53,334 nucleotides of DNA from assembly GCA_029339195.1 (NCBI GenBank), contig JAPTJF010000433.1, positions 1-53,334 on the forward strand, in the 5' to 3' direction. Origin of the DNA: Micractinium sp. NFX-FRZ (Eukaryota; Chlorophyta; Trebouxiophyceae; Chlorellales; Chlorellaceae). The translations under genes were made by a program, and so were the position numbers. Below, piece by piece: positions 23,003-35,800 of the stretch (within the stretch, counting starts at the first letter, position 1; the number at the start of each line of letters is the position of its first letter). The notes beneath the pieces are model-generated. The model was not told where the DNA came from and did not search any database. It worked only from the letters and a program-made list of their open reading frames with translations.

Positions 23003-23026
23003 CACGTGTGGGAACATATGTTCCCA
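23003..23026. promoter_or_regulatory. G-box plus 18-bp perfect palindrome
   Basis: CACGTG at 23003-23008 is followed without a gap by TGGGAACATATGTTCCCA (23009-23026), a perfect 18-bp inverted repeat. It sits 118-141 bases upstream of the start codon chosen for the 20679-22885 gene. Perfect palindromes of this length next to a G-box are typical of binding sites for dimeric transcription factors (bZIP/bHLH for CACGTG); the factor for the second element is unknown. Confidence 0.5.
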
Positions 23027-23083
23027 TGGATTTGGATAAGAATGGGCAGTTGAAATGTCACTGCCGTGAAAGATGCTTGGCAT

Positions 23084-23088
23084 TTACA
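23084..23088 (-). terminator. TGTAA poly(A) signal for the mini-exon membrane protein gene
   Basis: TTACA on the plus strand, 189 bases past the stop at 23277, reads TGTAA in gene sense. Confidence 0.45.
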
Positions 23089-23276
23089 GTGAACAGGGGC
23101 AGCCCTGGCAGCGAGCTGCCAGGCACAGGTGCAGGGCAGATGGGCGGCACAGGTGGCAGGCGGCACTTTCCGTTCGTATGGAGTGGGGCAGGCTTTAAAA
23201 AACTTGGCAAGCGAGGGCAGACACAGAGGTACAAGGAATTTATGCATGACGCAGCACACTGTTATTTCATTTTATT

Positions 23277-26200
23277 TCATCCGGCGCCTGCAGCAGGCGG
23301 TATGCGCGCTGCCACTGCCGCCACTGCCTGGTCATAGGCAGCGTGTGCCCACAGAACTTCTGCAGCTCGCTCTGCAGCACAGTCCGCAAGGGAAACTACT
23401 CATTGGAAAAGGGTTCTGCGCTGTGTCGCCCTTACTCAGATACACAAGTCAGGCAACCGGCGTGCCGACAACAGCAGCACAACGAGCAGGGCGGCATTGC
23501 AGCGCACGTGGTGCCAGCTGAGGGCCAGCCCGACTCACGTTGGTTCATCCTGCGCCTTGAGAATATAGCAGTTAGAAGGAGAACTGTGGCAAGGGCCGCG
23601 GCCATGATGCGAATTTCAACCGAAGGCATCCTCGTAATGAGCCACTGCACAGCATACATGTCGGCAGAAGCGAGTCAACTTGCAACAACAGCCAGCGGGG
23701 GGGGGGGCGGGGGGGGCCGCCATGGGGGTCCACACCTCTGCTGGTATCCTCAACCCACGCTCAATGGCGTATTCGTCTTCTTCTTCTTCTTCAACAACAA
23801 CAGTTGGTTAGGGCGAGGGGGTGAGCATGACACAGTCCGCCCAGCCGGCCACACGCCCGGCACACATGGGCTCACGCAGGCGAGACGTGGGCGGGCAGGG
23901 AGGCGACCACTTGATGTTTGCAGGCACTCACGTCAACATAAGCAGAGGCACCACTGGAGGTGAGTTTTGCCTGCATCAGCCAGAAGAGAACGAGGTTCAC
24001 TTATTCAGGTGTGCAGGCGGCGCTGCTATCAGCTCTGCTCTGCTCAGAAACGAAGCCATGAAGTGCACAACTGCCCCCCAGTCCCAACGGTCACAGCGGT
24101 GAGATCGCCACCTGCACAGCCTGCAGAGCCGACTCAAACGTGACAGTAGCGCCTGCACTGCACTCCTCCAAATCCTGCATGGGCAGCAGCACAGCAGGCG
24201 TACCCACGAGCGGTGCAGGTGAGCAGGCAGGCGCGTCCCCCTACAGGAGTCAGCCAACCCGCGGAACGGAAAGCCGGTGCCAGGCTTACAAACCCTACCT
24301 TCTGATGGGCAGTAAAGGCAGCACGCAGGGCTGCCTGCACAGGAAGCCATGAGGGTAATGAACTCGGGTTCAGTGGAGTTGGAGACGGAGACGCTTTCAG
24401 CCTGGCAGAGCAGTGCCGTGAGGGCTCAGCGCCACGCGAGACAGCATGCATGCATGTAGCAGCAAGTAGGTGGCTGGGCATGGGTGAGTATTTGAGGTAG
24501 CACAAGGAGTGCCGCCAACTCCATGCCAGCGAGGCACCAACCAGGGGGATGAGGCAGAGGAAAGGCAGGCGGGGGCCAGACACTGATGGCGATGGAGCCA
24601 GGGCTGAAGGGAACAGCTTGGCAGAGAGCAGTGGCGCCCCAGGGCTGCAAGCTCGCCAACATCAGTATCAGTGGCATGCCCTTCCCTGCTAGGCTCCCTC
24701 CACAATCCCCATCACTCCCAGCCACTCAACCTGTGCCTCCTGAGCAGATTCCTGGGTAGCGGCAGCGCCCACCCTGCACTCCTCCAGCTCCTGCATGGCC
24801 AAGCGGGGGCGGGCACATGGTCGTGGCCAGACGCAACGAGCAGGGGGGGGCTGCTGACAAGCGCATAGCCGAGTGTATCCCTTCTCACTACGAACATAAG
24901 TTGGCACCCTGTACTCTGCCGGCCACAGCCGCGGCGCAGTGCAGCTTGCAGTACGAGCGCTGCCAGCAGCCGCGCGGGCGGCTGTGCAGCAGAAAAAAGA
25001 GCATGCACTGTGGCACACAGTGCAGCAGCAAGGTGCTGCCAGACGTATCTCTACCTGTGTGCAAGCGGCGGACGTGGCTCGTAGCTTCGTCTGCCCAGGA
25101 ATGGGGGGAGGGATGAGAGCGGTAGGTGAGAGTAAGTACAGGGAGAAGGAGGTGGGGTCTGGAGGCTACAGGGAGGGTGCAGGATATGGGAGGGTGCGGG
25201 CAGGGGCTCCCGGTAGGAGGGGGGGGTGCAGGTTGAGGGTGCAGGCACGCGGCGGCGGAGTGGGGAATGCAGGAGCAGGCTGCAGGCCCCTGCAACGCGC
25301 GAGGCCCCCCAGCAGCCGTCACATGGGCCGCGTGTGTAAGTGCAGGGCTCAGCAGACAACAATCCACTCGCACAACCCGCACCCCGCCCCTGCCAGTGAG
25401 CTCGCCTGTTCCTGCAGGGCGGCATCTCGAGGGGCGGCAGCGCCCGCACGGCACTCCTCAAACTCCTGCAGGGGCCACGGCAGCCGATCACGCATCTGCA
25501 GCATATCATGGATGCTTAATCCCATGCAGGCATGCAGGCCCCGCCCCACCTTCTCCTGGGCGATGAGGGTGGCGTTCAGGTGAGCCTGCAGGGGGGCAGC
25601 GGCCAGCGGGGCATGCTGCCATAAGTGGGGAGCCCAAAGCAGCAGCAAGATGCATCCGCAATTGCAGAGCAGTAGCCAGCTATGCGTGGGGCGGGCAGCT
25701 TGGCGAAGCTAGCCAGCCCTCTCACCAGGCTGCTCTGCAGGTTGAGTGCCTCAGCCTGGGCAGCTGTCAGCTTGCTGCTGCACACGCTGAGCTGGCTGGT
25801 GGCTGCCTGCAGCAGCTGCCCTTGCGTCGCTGCCTGGCTGGCATCTGATGCGTCTGAGTCAGTGCGTTGAGTTCCGCCGATGGATCCGCTGGCAGCTGTG
25901 GCTGGACCTACGGGAAGGATGCCGCACAATCTGGCCGAGAGCTCGAGGTAAAACAGAAATGGGCGGGCAGCTCATGCAGGGGCAAGAGCGCAGCAGCAGC
26001 ACTGCAGAGGAGCTTGCAGCTGCTGCCCCGCCCTGCCAGGTGGTCCCAGGCCACGTACTGGATGCCCGCTTCTGCAAATGTGTCCTTTCTCGCAAAGAGG
26101 GCACCGGAGGGTCGCAGAACGCACCGTTGTGGTGGGCCTTTGTGAGAGCTGCTTCGCAGGCCTCCACCCGATGGCAGGTCTGGTTCAGTGCAGTTGCAGC

Positions 26201-26550
26201 TGCTTCACATTCGGCCAGCTGGTTGGTAAGGTCTGTGGAAGGAAGCAAAAGCAAGCAATCTAACAGTGCACCGGTAGCTTGACAGCCTTGGACTGCTGCC
26301 TATGCGAGGGCGGCTGTACACGCACAAGCGTGCACTGCACCGGCGGCGGCGGCACCGGCGGTGGCACTGGCGGCGGCGGCGCAGGGTAGAAGCTGACATG
26401 GTGGACAGCAGGAGGCCTGCTGCCGAAGCTGTGTAACGCACCTTGGACCTGAGCGCCCCTGCTCCTATACTCCTTCACACACCAAGGTCCTACGCATAAG
26501 GCGACGCACAGGAGGATAACCCCCGCCAACGTTTTGCGATCGGGCAGCAT
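23277..26550 (-). CDS. Double-anchored small coiled-coil protein with triplicated mini-exon pair
   Basis: Twelve predicted exons: 26442-26550, 26125-26232, 25726-25907, 25550-25585, 25406-25465, ~24909-24938, 24731-24790, 24299-24334, 24112-24174, 23932-23970, 23539-23644, 23277-23371; about 308 aa. It starts with a signal-anchor helix (LAGVILLCVALCVGPWCV), continues as helical sequence (LTNQLAECEAAATALNQ, QLLQAATSQLSVCSSKLTAA) and ends with a second hydrophobic helix (IMAAALATVLLLTAIFS followed by RRR). Between them is a repeated pair of tiny exons, about 12 plus 20 codons: AHLNATLIAQEK + EFEECRAGAAAPRD..., a degenerate copy + ELEECRVGAAATQES..., AALRAAFTAHQK + DLEECSAGATVTFES.... Intron 25406/25405 uses a GC donor. 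No family recognised. Exon 6 and the first Met (26550 versus 26691) are the least certain parts. Confidence 0.6.
23697..23716 (+). repeat. G-rich homopolymer run in intron
   Basis: G11, a single C, then G8, inside an intron of the mini-exon membrane protein gene. It is a possible G-quadruplex, on the non-template side for that gene. Confidence 0.85.
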
Positions 26551-26872
26551 GACTGGCCAGCCTGCCTTGGACACTGAACAAATTCCCACAAGCAAGAGGA
26601 ACCAGCCCCCAGGAAATGCTTGTTCCTTCCTTTCCTTATCAGCAGCATTTTTTACTTCCAGTGCTCGTCTTCTGGTATTAGACACTAGCACAAGCAGTCA
26701 AGGGAACCTAGATCTGAGACTGCGTGGACAACCTGCTGTGTGGCCTCTGAATGTGCGGCCGCCAGCGGGACGGCACGGCCGCCGCCCGCGGCCGCGGCGG
26801 GCAGGCGGCAGGCGGCAGGCAAAACGTGCCCAATGTACCGAAAGCAGCATGAGAAGTGCCAGGCCCGGCGCC
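26551..26872. other. Intergenic: mini-exon gene promoter and giant-gene 3' flank
   Basis: About 320 bases; the left part (to 26691) could be N-terminal coding sequence if the upstream Met is used. It includes a GC-rich block at 26758-26820 (GCCGCC-type). I see no TGTAA signal in gene sense for the giant gene. Confidence 0.5.
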
Positions 26873-29800
26873 TCAGTTAAAATAAAATGCCACACCCAGA
26901 CCCACCGTCCACGCCAGCAGAATAGAAATGATGAACATGAACCACATGTCGTCCTTGCGCTTCCGCGCCCCGACTGCTGCCAGATCGGCCTGGTACTGCA
27001 TCTTCAAGTTCTGTGCCCTGCTCTGCACGGCGGCCGCTGCGTGCACTGCATCGCCGCGCTCCTCCTCCAGCTTACGGCGCTCCCCACCAGCCACCTCAGC
27101 TTCTGCCCGCTGCGCCGCCAGCTGCCCGGCCAACGCGGCAGCATGCTGGTTCTCGGCAGCCTGTGCCTGCAGGGGCACAAACAACAGAATGCAGGTGCGT
27201 CACTCGTCGCCAGTGCACTGTGGAGGCAGGTGTTGCCCGCCTAGTTGACAAAAGAGAGAACTGCAGCAGCCCTGGCAGCCCAGCCTACAACTGCTGTCCT
27301 CCCGTACACCTCGCACTGCGCGAACAGCTCTGCCCCACCCCCACCCCCCACCCCCACCCCCACCTGCATGCGCACGTCATCCAGCTGGGCCTGCAGCGCA
27401 AGCAGAGCAGCGTCCTTTGCTTCCACCTGTGGGCCAGGAGATTGCGAGGGAAAAGAGGATGCATCATTGGGTGGGGGCACAGGATATGGCCTTGTTGCCG
27501 GTGGGGCACTTGCGCAGCCAGTCACTGCCTGAGATGGATCCGTCATGCATCCCTCGGTGGGCACACCCTCTGCTGGGTAGAACCGGCAGGGCACTGTGGG
27601 GCAGGGCCCGCCACCCAAAGCAGCCGGCCAAAGCAGCTGGAACACCCGCTGCGCCTCCAGCTTGCCGAGAGTCACAGCGCCATCTTTCGCCTGCCCCTGG
27701 CCAGCCCCTCAGCTCTACTCCCTCCACCCCACCCTTTCTCGCCCACGCACCTGCGCCAGCGCCTCTGCCCGTGCAGCGGCGCCCCGCTGCCGCTCTGCCT
27801 CCAATGCAGCGGCACTGCGACCCTGCTCAGCCGCCAGCGCCGCGATCCTGCGCAGCCGCTTTGCTGACTGCTCCTGCTCCGCCACCAGTGCAGCGCATTC
27901 GGAGGCAATACGGTCCTCCAGCGCCTGCACCGTGCGCTCGTGCTGCACCTCCTGCAATGACGTGAGCAGACGATGCACAGAACACATGCTGTGAACTGCT
28001 GGCTGTGGGCATCCATGCAGTTTAAGCGCTGGCAGTGCGCCTTTACACCGCTTACTCCCACGCCAGCCCATGTCGCCCGCCCACCTGCCCCCGCGCGTCG
28101 GCCACCACAGCGGCGCTCCGTTCACGCTCGGCAGCCAGAAGCGCGGCATCCTGCTCGCGCTCGGCAGCCAGCGCAGCCTCGCCCTCCTCCTGCGCTGCTG
28201 CCAGCAGAGCAGCGCCCGCCACACGCTCTGCCTCCACTGCAGCGGCGGCCTGCTCTGCATGTGCCGCCTGGGCTCGAGCGCCCACCTCACGCGCTGTCGC
28301 CAGCTCAGCGTTGCAGCGCTCAAGCAGCCCAGCCAGCTCAGCGTCCTTGAACGCCACCTTTGGACACAAGGAATGCGCGGGAGTGGAGGCTGTGCATAGT
28401 CAGCTGGGGCTATGAGTGTGCATATGGAGCGCTGCGCAAACAGGCGCTGGGAAACTGGCACCGCTGTGATCTTTAAAACCCGATTGCAGGCCCCATCAGT
28501 AACACAGACACCCACCTGAGCCTCCGCTACTTCAGCACGTGCGTCAGCGCTCGCGGCCCGCTGGTTGGCCTCGGTGGTCTGCAGGCAGGGCAGGGGACAG
28601 GTCAGTCAACTGCAAACCGGGGGAATCGCAGGCATGGGACCAACGTGAGGCAAGGCAGCCTCTGTGAAGGGCTGGTCAGCAGGACGGGACGCCCGCCTGC
28701 ACACAGCACACCCGCCAGCACTTGTGCTCCCAGTGCCGCCATCCGCTTGGTGCAGCTGCTGGCCAGTGACCACCCTGTCCCTTCTCCAGTTCAGCGCTTC
28801 ACCTCACACTACCATCCCCGCCCACCTGTGCACGCAATGCGTCCGCCTCGTCCTGCAGCATTGCTACTTGGGCGCTGTGGGCGTCCTCCAGCTGTGCCGC
28901 CCCCTCCCAGTGTGCCGCAGCATCCTCCATACGCTTCTTTTCATGGTAGTCGGCCCTGCGCTCTGCTGTGAGCACCTTGCGCTGCAAGTCGCATGCTGCC
29001 TGCACCGCCCAGACGCGCTCCCGCTCCGCCGCCTCTGCCTGCTCCTTGAGACGCAGGCACACTGCGGCCTCTGACCCAGCCTCCGCAAGCGTTGCCGCCT
29101 CAGCTACCTGCAGCGGGTGGGACCAACGGCAACGGGCAAACCTGAACATGAGAACTTCCGAATGGACACATCTTGTGAATGGCACACTGGTTTGACTGCT
29201 GCAGGTTCACCGGACGCCGGATGCCTGCCTTGTGCGCAGGGCAGCAACACCCCCTCACCGCATAGCCACACCCACCGCACCTGTTCCTTCAGGTACTTGA
29301 CCTGCATGTGCAGGTCCTTGGCCTCCTCACGTACTGCCGTGTGCTGCAGGCCGGGGGCGGTGGGAAGGTGGGTGAGGCGCGAGGCAAGCGCAGGGAGTGC
29401 GGCTACGGGAGTGTGCCTACGGTAGGCAGAAGTGCTGTGCCCTGACCAGCGCTACAACCCCAGCCCCTCCCTCCCAGCCCCCCTGCCGTGCATCCCCACC
29501 CCGGCCCCTCCTAAGGCTCACCTGTGCCGCCACCCGCTCCAGCTGCTCAGCATGAGCGGCCCGTTCTCCGTCCCGCGCTTGCTGGGAGGCCTCAAGCTGC
29601 GGGTGTGGGTTGGGAGGGCGGGAGGCAGGGGTGGGACGTAAGGATGGCGCTCAGCAACGAGTGGGCTGTGTGGGGTTAGTGCGGGCCAGAGGCGATCCGA
29701 CCGAGCTGATGGGTGCAGTGTCGCTCCAACCAACATGCTCCAGCTCCCCAGGTTCCTGGGATCCTTCCATCACCAGCTCCCATGTGCTGATGCCCTCCAC

Positions 29801-32800
29801 AAGTGGGTTCATTCAGCCTGTACAGAGATACACCGCGGCGACTTGCGCTACTGCCCACCCACCTGCTTGAGAAAGGCCTGCTTGTCCGCCTGGAACATGA
29901 CAGCCTCCGCGTTCAGAGACTGCAAGTCACGCGCCAGCAGCGCGTTGCGGGCCAGGCAAGCGTCAACCTGCGCCACCGCTGCCGCCTTGGCCTGCTCCAG
30001 CTCCACAACCTGCGCAGAGGGAGCAGAGCTGTCAGCGGGGCGGCTGCAGATGGGCATGTGGTGGTCAGGCGACGGAGCAGGGGCGGGCTGGAAGGAGCAC
30101 ACTGAACCAAGCACCACTATTGCACACCATGCCTCCCCTACAATACCCGCCGGAGTGCCCCTCACCCTTACCTGTACTAGAGCAGCATCCAGCTCGATCT
30201 TGTGAGCAGCCTCCCGCTCCTCTGCCGCTCGCAGCTGCAGCTCCAGCTCGGCAACCTGCACGGTGGGTGGTGGCGGAACCAAGGCCGGGTGCACAAGCCA
30301 AAGTCATGCTCCATGTCAGCCGCGTCAACTGGGGTGCAACGGTATCAACAGGGGCAGCAGGCACGCAGCTAGTGCGGACGCGGGCGGCTCATGCTAAGCA
30401 CGCTGCACTGTGCAGCATCGGCCACCCACACCGTCTAGCACCCTCACTCAGGCACTTGCGCTCTTACCCGTTCCTCCCTGGAGGCCGCCATGCTGTCGGC
30501 AGCTCGCCGCTGTGTCTCTTGTGTGCTCAGCTCCGCCAGCAGCGAGGCGACCTGCGGCGGCGGGCGGTTTCAAGGGCCCTGGTTAGCGGGCAGGCAGCTG
30601 ACGGCCGGGCAGCAGCTGAGGGTACAGCAGAGGGTCCCGCTGCAGCTTGTCACACTGTACTGCCTGCGCCCCTGACCACAATGTACTGTCAGCTCTCATC
30701 GAGCTCCCAAATACCCCCCTTACCTCCTGCTTGGCAGCGAGCAGGGACTCCGCCGAGGCCTGCATCTCACGCGCCTTCTCCTCCGCCTGCGCCGTCAGGC
30801 GGTAGATGTCCAGCTCCAGCGCAACAACCTGAGGGCCGGTTGGGAAGGCAAGCCAATCAGGAGCGACCACGGGCAGCTAGGGGAGGTGGGCAAGAGCTTG
30901 GCTTGCTGCACCCAGCACCTGCTCAGACGCCTGGCCCCATGCTCGCTGACCCGCGTACATCCTTACCTGTCTGTGCAGTGCCGGCGCCGGTGTTTCCTCC
31001 CTCAAGCGCTGCGCCAGCCGCTCACCAACTGACTGCAGCTCTGCCTCTGCAGCTGCCAGGCGGGCAGCCAGCTGTGCCTTCCCTGCTGCTGCTGCCTCAG
31101 CAGCAGCCAGCTGCTCACGCAGCTGCACTGCCTCGGCAGCTGCCGCCTCCACTGCCGTGCCTGCAGCAGCCGCTGCAGCGGTGCTCTGGGCCTCCAGGGC
31201 TGCCGCAGCCTGCCACTGCACAGGGAGTCGTATACAATGTTCGGTTGTGGTAACTTGCGAGCGGGACTTGTCCCGAAAGGAACAAGGAAACATGCGTCCG
31301 GAACACAATTGTTGCCTTTCCAGCTTGCCCACTTTGGCAGCACCAGAGACCCCTCTCGGCAACCCGGCGCCCAACCTTTACCGGCATCATCAGGCTGAGT
31401 GCCACCCAGAACGAAGCCTAACGTGTCCACTCTTCCTTCTAAAGGCCCATCTCAACACTTGCAGCATCCTCCCCAGACCCCTGGCTGGTGCCCTGCATCC
31501 TACCTGACAGCGCATCTCGGTCAGCTCCCGCTTCAGCGCGTCACATGCGGCCTCCTGGTCTGCCCGCTCCGCAGCACTCTGGTCAGGGGAAGGGATGCAT
31601 GGAAGAACGATGAAGATGAGGTATACAGCTGGGATGTGGCGTGACATGGCACGCATGAAACATCGATGAGCTACAGCAGCCTAGCTCAAGCATGTGCTGC
31701 CTGTGGCGATGCGGCTTGCCTGCCCGCCTGCATCCCAAGGGCCAACCCTTCTGCCCTGCACTGCCCGCCGCAACCACGGCCCACCCCGCCGGACCTCGTT
31801 CTGGATGGACTCCAGGCTGGACTCCAGCTGTGCCGCCTGGCGCTGCAGGTCCTTGGCTTTGGCCAGGGCAGCCTCCAGGGCAACCTGCCTCTTGCACGCC
31901 TGTTGGGAGGGAGGGCAGAAGGGCGGAAAGGGAACGGGTGGTGGATCTGAGCTGGGCGGCAGGTGCAGCTGCGGGTGGCTGGCAAATGAGGGGTGCTGGG
32001 TGCGGGTGGCAGAGCAGTACCGAAGTGGGGACATGAGAGGCACCAGTGCGCCGTGCTGCACAAAGAACACGGCTCACACAGCGCGGCATGCATCTCCTCA
32101 CGTCGTGTTCGCTTACTGCCCCGCCCCCAAACCCCGGCTCCACCCATTCCAGTACGTCAACAAATACACACTACCCTGCCCACCTCTTCCCATAAGGCTG
32201 CGTGCTTGATCTCTAGCTCCTGCAGCTGGCGCGTCACCCCCTCGCGCTCTGCCCGCTCCTGGCATGCCTGCGGTTAGGGAGACGGAGAGGAAGTGCGCAG
32301 GAAGCTGCTGGGTGAGGAGATTATGCAGCTCCCGTTGTTCTGACGACTGGGCAAAGCAGGGGTGACTGTTGGGGATGAGCCTGCAGCCCGCCTAGTGCAG
32401 CCCCTCGTGACACGTGCCCCCCACCTGTGAGCATGCCGCGGCCGCAGCCTCGGTGGCCAATATCGCCGCCGCCTCTGCTGCCTCAAGCTGCGTCTGCAGC
32501 CGCACCACAGTCGCAGCAGCCTGGCTCAGTTCTCCCTGTTTGGCTGCCAGCCGGTCAGTCACCAGTTCCTTCTCCTGCTGTGCCGCCACCACCTTGTCGC
32601 CGAAAGCAGCCAGCTGGGACTGCAGCGCTGTCAGCTTGGACTGCAGTGCCCGCGCCTCGGTATCTGCCGCCGCTGCTGCAGCCAAAGCCGCAGCCCTGTC
32701 CTCCTGGGCAGCAGCGGCAGCTGCCTCTGCCGCGATTGCTGCCTGCGCATGGAAGGCAGCAAGGGCGGGCACGTCCGTTAGTGTTCGGCGACAGAAAGAA

Positions 32801-35800
32801 AGGCTGCAGTACAGCGAACTTGCGAGGCAGGATAGCTGTTTCCCACCTGCCCTGGTGAAACAATTCGGTGCTAGTCACTAAACCCACTATCACCCAGCGG
32901 GCCCCGCCCGCAGTCTGCTTCTCACAAATGACATATGTCATGCATGCTTCATCAAGCCCACCTGCACCGCCCCTCATGTCCGACCCAACTCAGCGCCCTG
33001 CAACCTACCTCAGAGGTGGCCTCCTGCAGCTGCTGCTTGAGAATGTTGATCTCCTCCATGGCGTGCTCATGCGCCGTCTGCTGCTCGCACACCTGTGCAG
33101 AGGGACGGGGGTGACCGAGGCAGGCACAGATTTTGCAGACGGAAATGGAACAGGGAGGGCTGAGCAAGGGGCAGGCGGTGCACCCATGAGGAGGTGAGAG
33201 GTGCAGCTTGAATTCCAGCCGTTCGGGAAATGCAACCTCTCGCATGGAAAAGCTGCAACCGCTCATAGCACAGATGCAGGCCGTCGCTGTGCGGCACTCC
33301 CATGCCTGCACCTCTCCACCTGAATGCCAACCATTATACATGCATGTAAGAGAGACCATGTCACTCCATGACCCTACCACCCAGCTGTCCCCACCTGGCG
33401 CTCAGAGTCCTCCAAGCTGCGCTTCAGCACAACACGCTGGACCTCCAGGCGCTCCACGTTGGCCAGTGCCGCAATGTGCGCCGTCTCCAAACGTGCAATC
33501 TGAGGGAGGCCCGAAGAAGGAAGGGTGGCGCAGCGTGTCAGTGCAGCGTAGTTCGTTGACCATTACTCAAAGCCCAGACCATAAACTTTGGCATGAAACC
33601 AACTGCATCCCCGCTCCCACCCACCTCATCCTGCACCGCCGCCAGCTGGCCCTGCAGCGGCCCCACCTGGCGCTCCAGACCCTCACGCGCCTCCCGCTCC
33701 TGGCGGGCCTGTGGGCAGGAGAGGGAACGGAGCGGGGACTGCGGTGGGCGCTGGCCTGGCAAAGCCTTGCCAGCATGCCCAAATTGGGGATCTCCGGCAA
33801 ACGCACGAGCGGGCCTGCCAGGCATGCGGGAAGAGGGGGTGGAGCAAGGCAGCCAGCCCAGCCCAGTCCCCGCCCAGTACAGAGAAGCAGTGGGGTTTGG
33901 GCACGCGGGTGTCAACGAGCAATGGATTGGGTACAGCTCAGGCGGGAAGTCACAGCTTACTTCGAACCCCTGGCCTGCTGCCCCACAGTACATAAAAAAA
34001 CCCAGCGATCCCTGCTCCCTTTAAAACACCGCGTCACACCTGCAGACGCGCGGCAGCAGCTCCCTCCGCGGCCGCCTCCGCCTCAGCCGCTCGCTCCGCC
34101 AGCTGCCCCTCCCGCTCCGCCAGCGCTCCCTGGGTGGCTGCCAGCTGAGAGTACAGCGTCTCCGCATCAGCCGCAGCTGTCGTTGCCGCCGCTCCGGCCG
34201 TGGCTTGGATTGCCGCCACCTGCCAGGAGTGGGAAGTGGTTACGGGGGGACGGGGAGGGGGAGTGTTAGTGGTCGGGTTGAGGGCCAGAAGGCTCGCCTG
34301 GGGCCTGCAACGTGGGGAGGCAGAACCCACGCGAAAGCCAGTTTGTGAAACGAGGGGGGGCAAGGGTGTATTTCAGCTAAGCTTGAGGCACAGGCAAAAT
34401 CCTGCCCCTTCTGGTGAACCTTAATTTGCTTGGACCGTGCACAGCACCAGCTTCCAGCCGCCAGTCTGCTTTGCGTGCGTGATCCCGTGTATAGGAGGGG
34501 GGCTAAGAGCAGCTCTTCATCCCCACCTGCAGATCCTTGTCAATCGCATCGTGCTTCATGCGCTCGCAGTCCGCCACAATGTTCCTCAGCACAACACGTA
34601 GCTTGATGACCTGAAGGCGCAGGTCCTGCATTAGCAAGGTTCGCCAGAAAGTCAGAAGGGTAAGAGTACGGGACTCAGCGGGGATGCGTCGCATGCATCG
34701 GGGTGGGCGGACCACAGCGTGCACCTGTGCTGGGCCAGCGTCTGTTGCAGGAGGTGGGCGACTTGCACTACAACCGGTCAATAATAAACCAGATCTGCGA
34801 CAGCCAGCTGCCTTCTGAATGCAGACGTGGCAATCTTACAGGTCACACTCAAACAGACCCTGCTGTCTGAACCAGGGCCTACCGCGCGGTTGAGGCCGCT
34901 CAGGTCTAGGTCCAGAGCGCGTGCCAGCGCCTCATCAGTCTCCTATTCAAGAAGCACATCATGCCAGGGGGTAACACAGGTGGTTTGTGAAAGGTGTGCA
35001 ACCGAGGCACTCCACCTTCTCGCATGGGATGCTCATGCCCAAACATGCCACCTGGAATTTTCAGCAGCGAGTCATCCGCCCCAGCATGAACCGCTCGCTT
35101 ACCTGGCCACGGCCTGTGTGTGCCACCATGCCCAGGAAGGCGCTCTCCGTGTGCAGCGTGTCCGCACGCGCCGCTGCAGCCTCCAGGTCGCTCATCATCT
35201 GCGCATTGAAGGGGCGTTGCCACGGGGAGAACGTGACTGACACATGCAAGAACATGGGATGTGCGTAATGCTGCCCCATGGTGCAGCTAAAGTTCTAACT
35301 TAGTAAACTAATGGGGTTGAGTGACAGCCGCCCGTGAAGGGTTGTCATGGATCGACATACAGATTTTGGGTCCAGCGCACGTAGCCGACCGCTGCCCATC
35401 TACCCAAGCAGACATGCCTGCCTCCACACCACACCACACCCCTCACACCTGTGTGTGCATCCTCATCACAGCCTCCTTGGCCGCTGCTGCTGCCGACTCC
35501 GCTGACGTGAGCTGCAAGAGCAGCTGCGCCACAGCAGCAGTAGCTTGCTGCACCTCCACATCCTTGGCTGCCACAAGACCAGCGCAGCGCACTTTCTCGC
35601 TCACCGCTGCATGCAGCTTCGCTGCAGCGGATGCTTGCTGAGACTGCAGCGCTGCTACCTCTGCTACCACCACTGCAGCGTGAGTCCCTGCCTCCTGTGC
35701 TGTCCGAGTGGTTGCTGCACCCGCCGCCGCTGTCTGCATCACGAAAGAAAATAAGGGGGGCAGGAGACTGGTCGAGGGAATGGCAGCAAGTGGGAGTCAG

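Larger units (their letters stand above)
22886..23276. other. Intergenic: promoter of the hairpin-protein gene and 3' flank of the next gene
   Basis: About 390 bases containing a CACGTG box with an 18-bp perfect palindrome (23003-23026) and a TGTAA signal (23084-23088, minus) for the gene to the right. Confidence 0.6.

Noticed and set aside
24939..25583. 214-codon plus-strand open frame
   Set aside because: It overlaps antisense to phase-consistent mini-exons, is Arg/Gly/Cys-rich low complexity and has no recognisable domain.
24112..25585. CRISPR-like or transposon repeats suggested by regular spacing of similar short segments
   Set aside because: The similarity is at protein level within exons flanked by splice sites; intervening sequences are unrelated in length and sequence, with no inverted repeats or transposase.
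25916..26100. An additional exon of the mini-exon gene between 26125 and 25907
   Set aside because: The flanking exons already join in phase, and the candidate segment has no clear donor.
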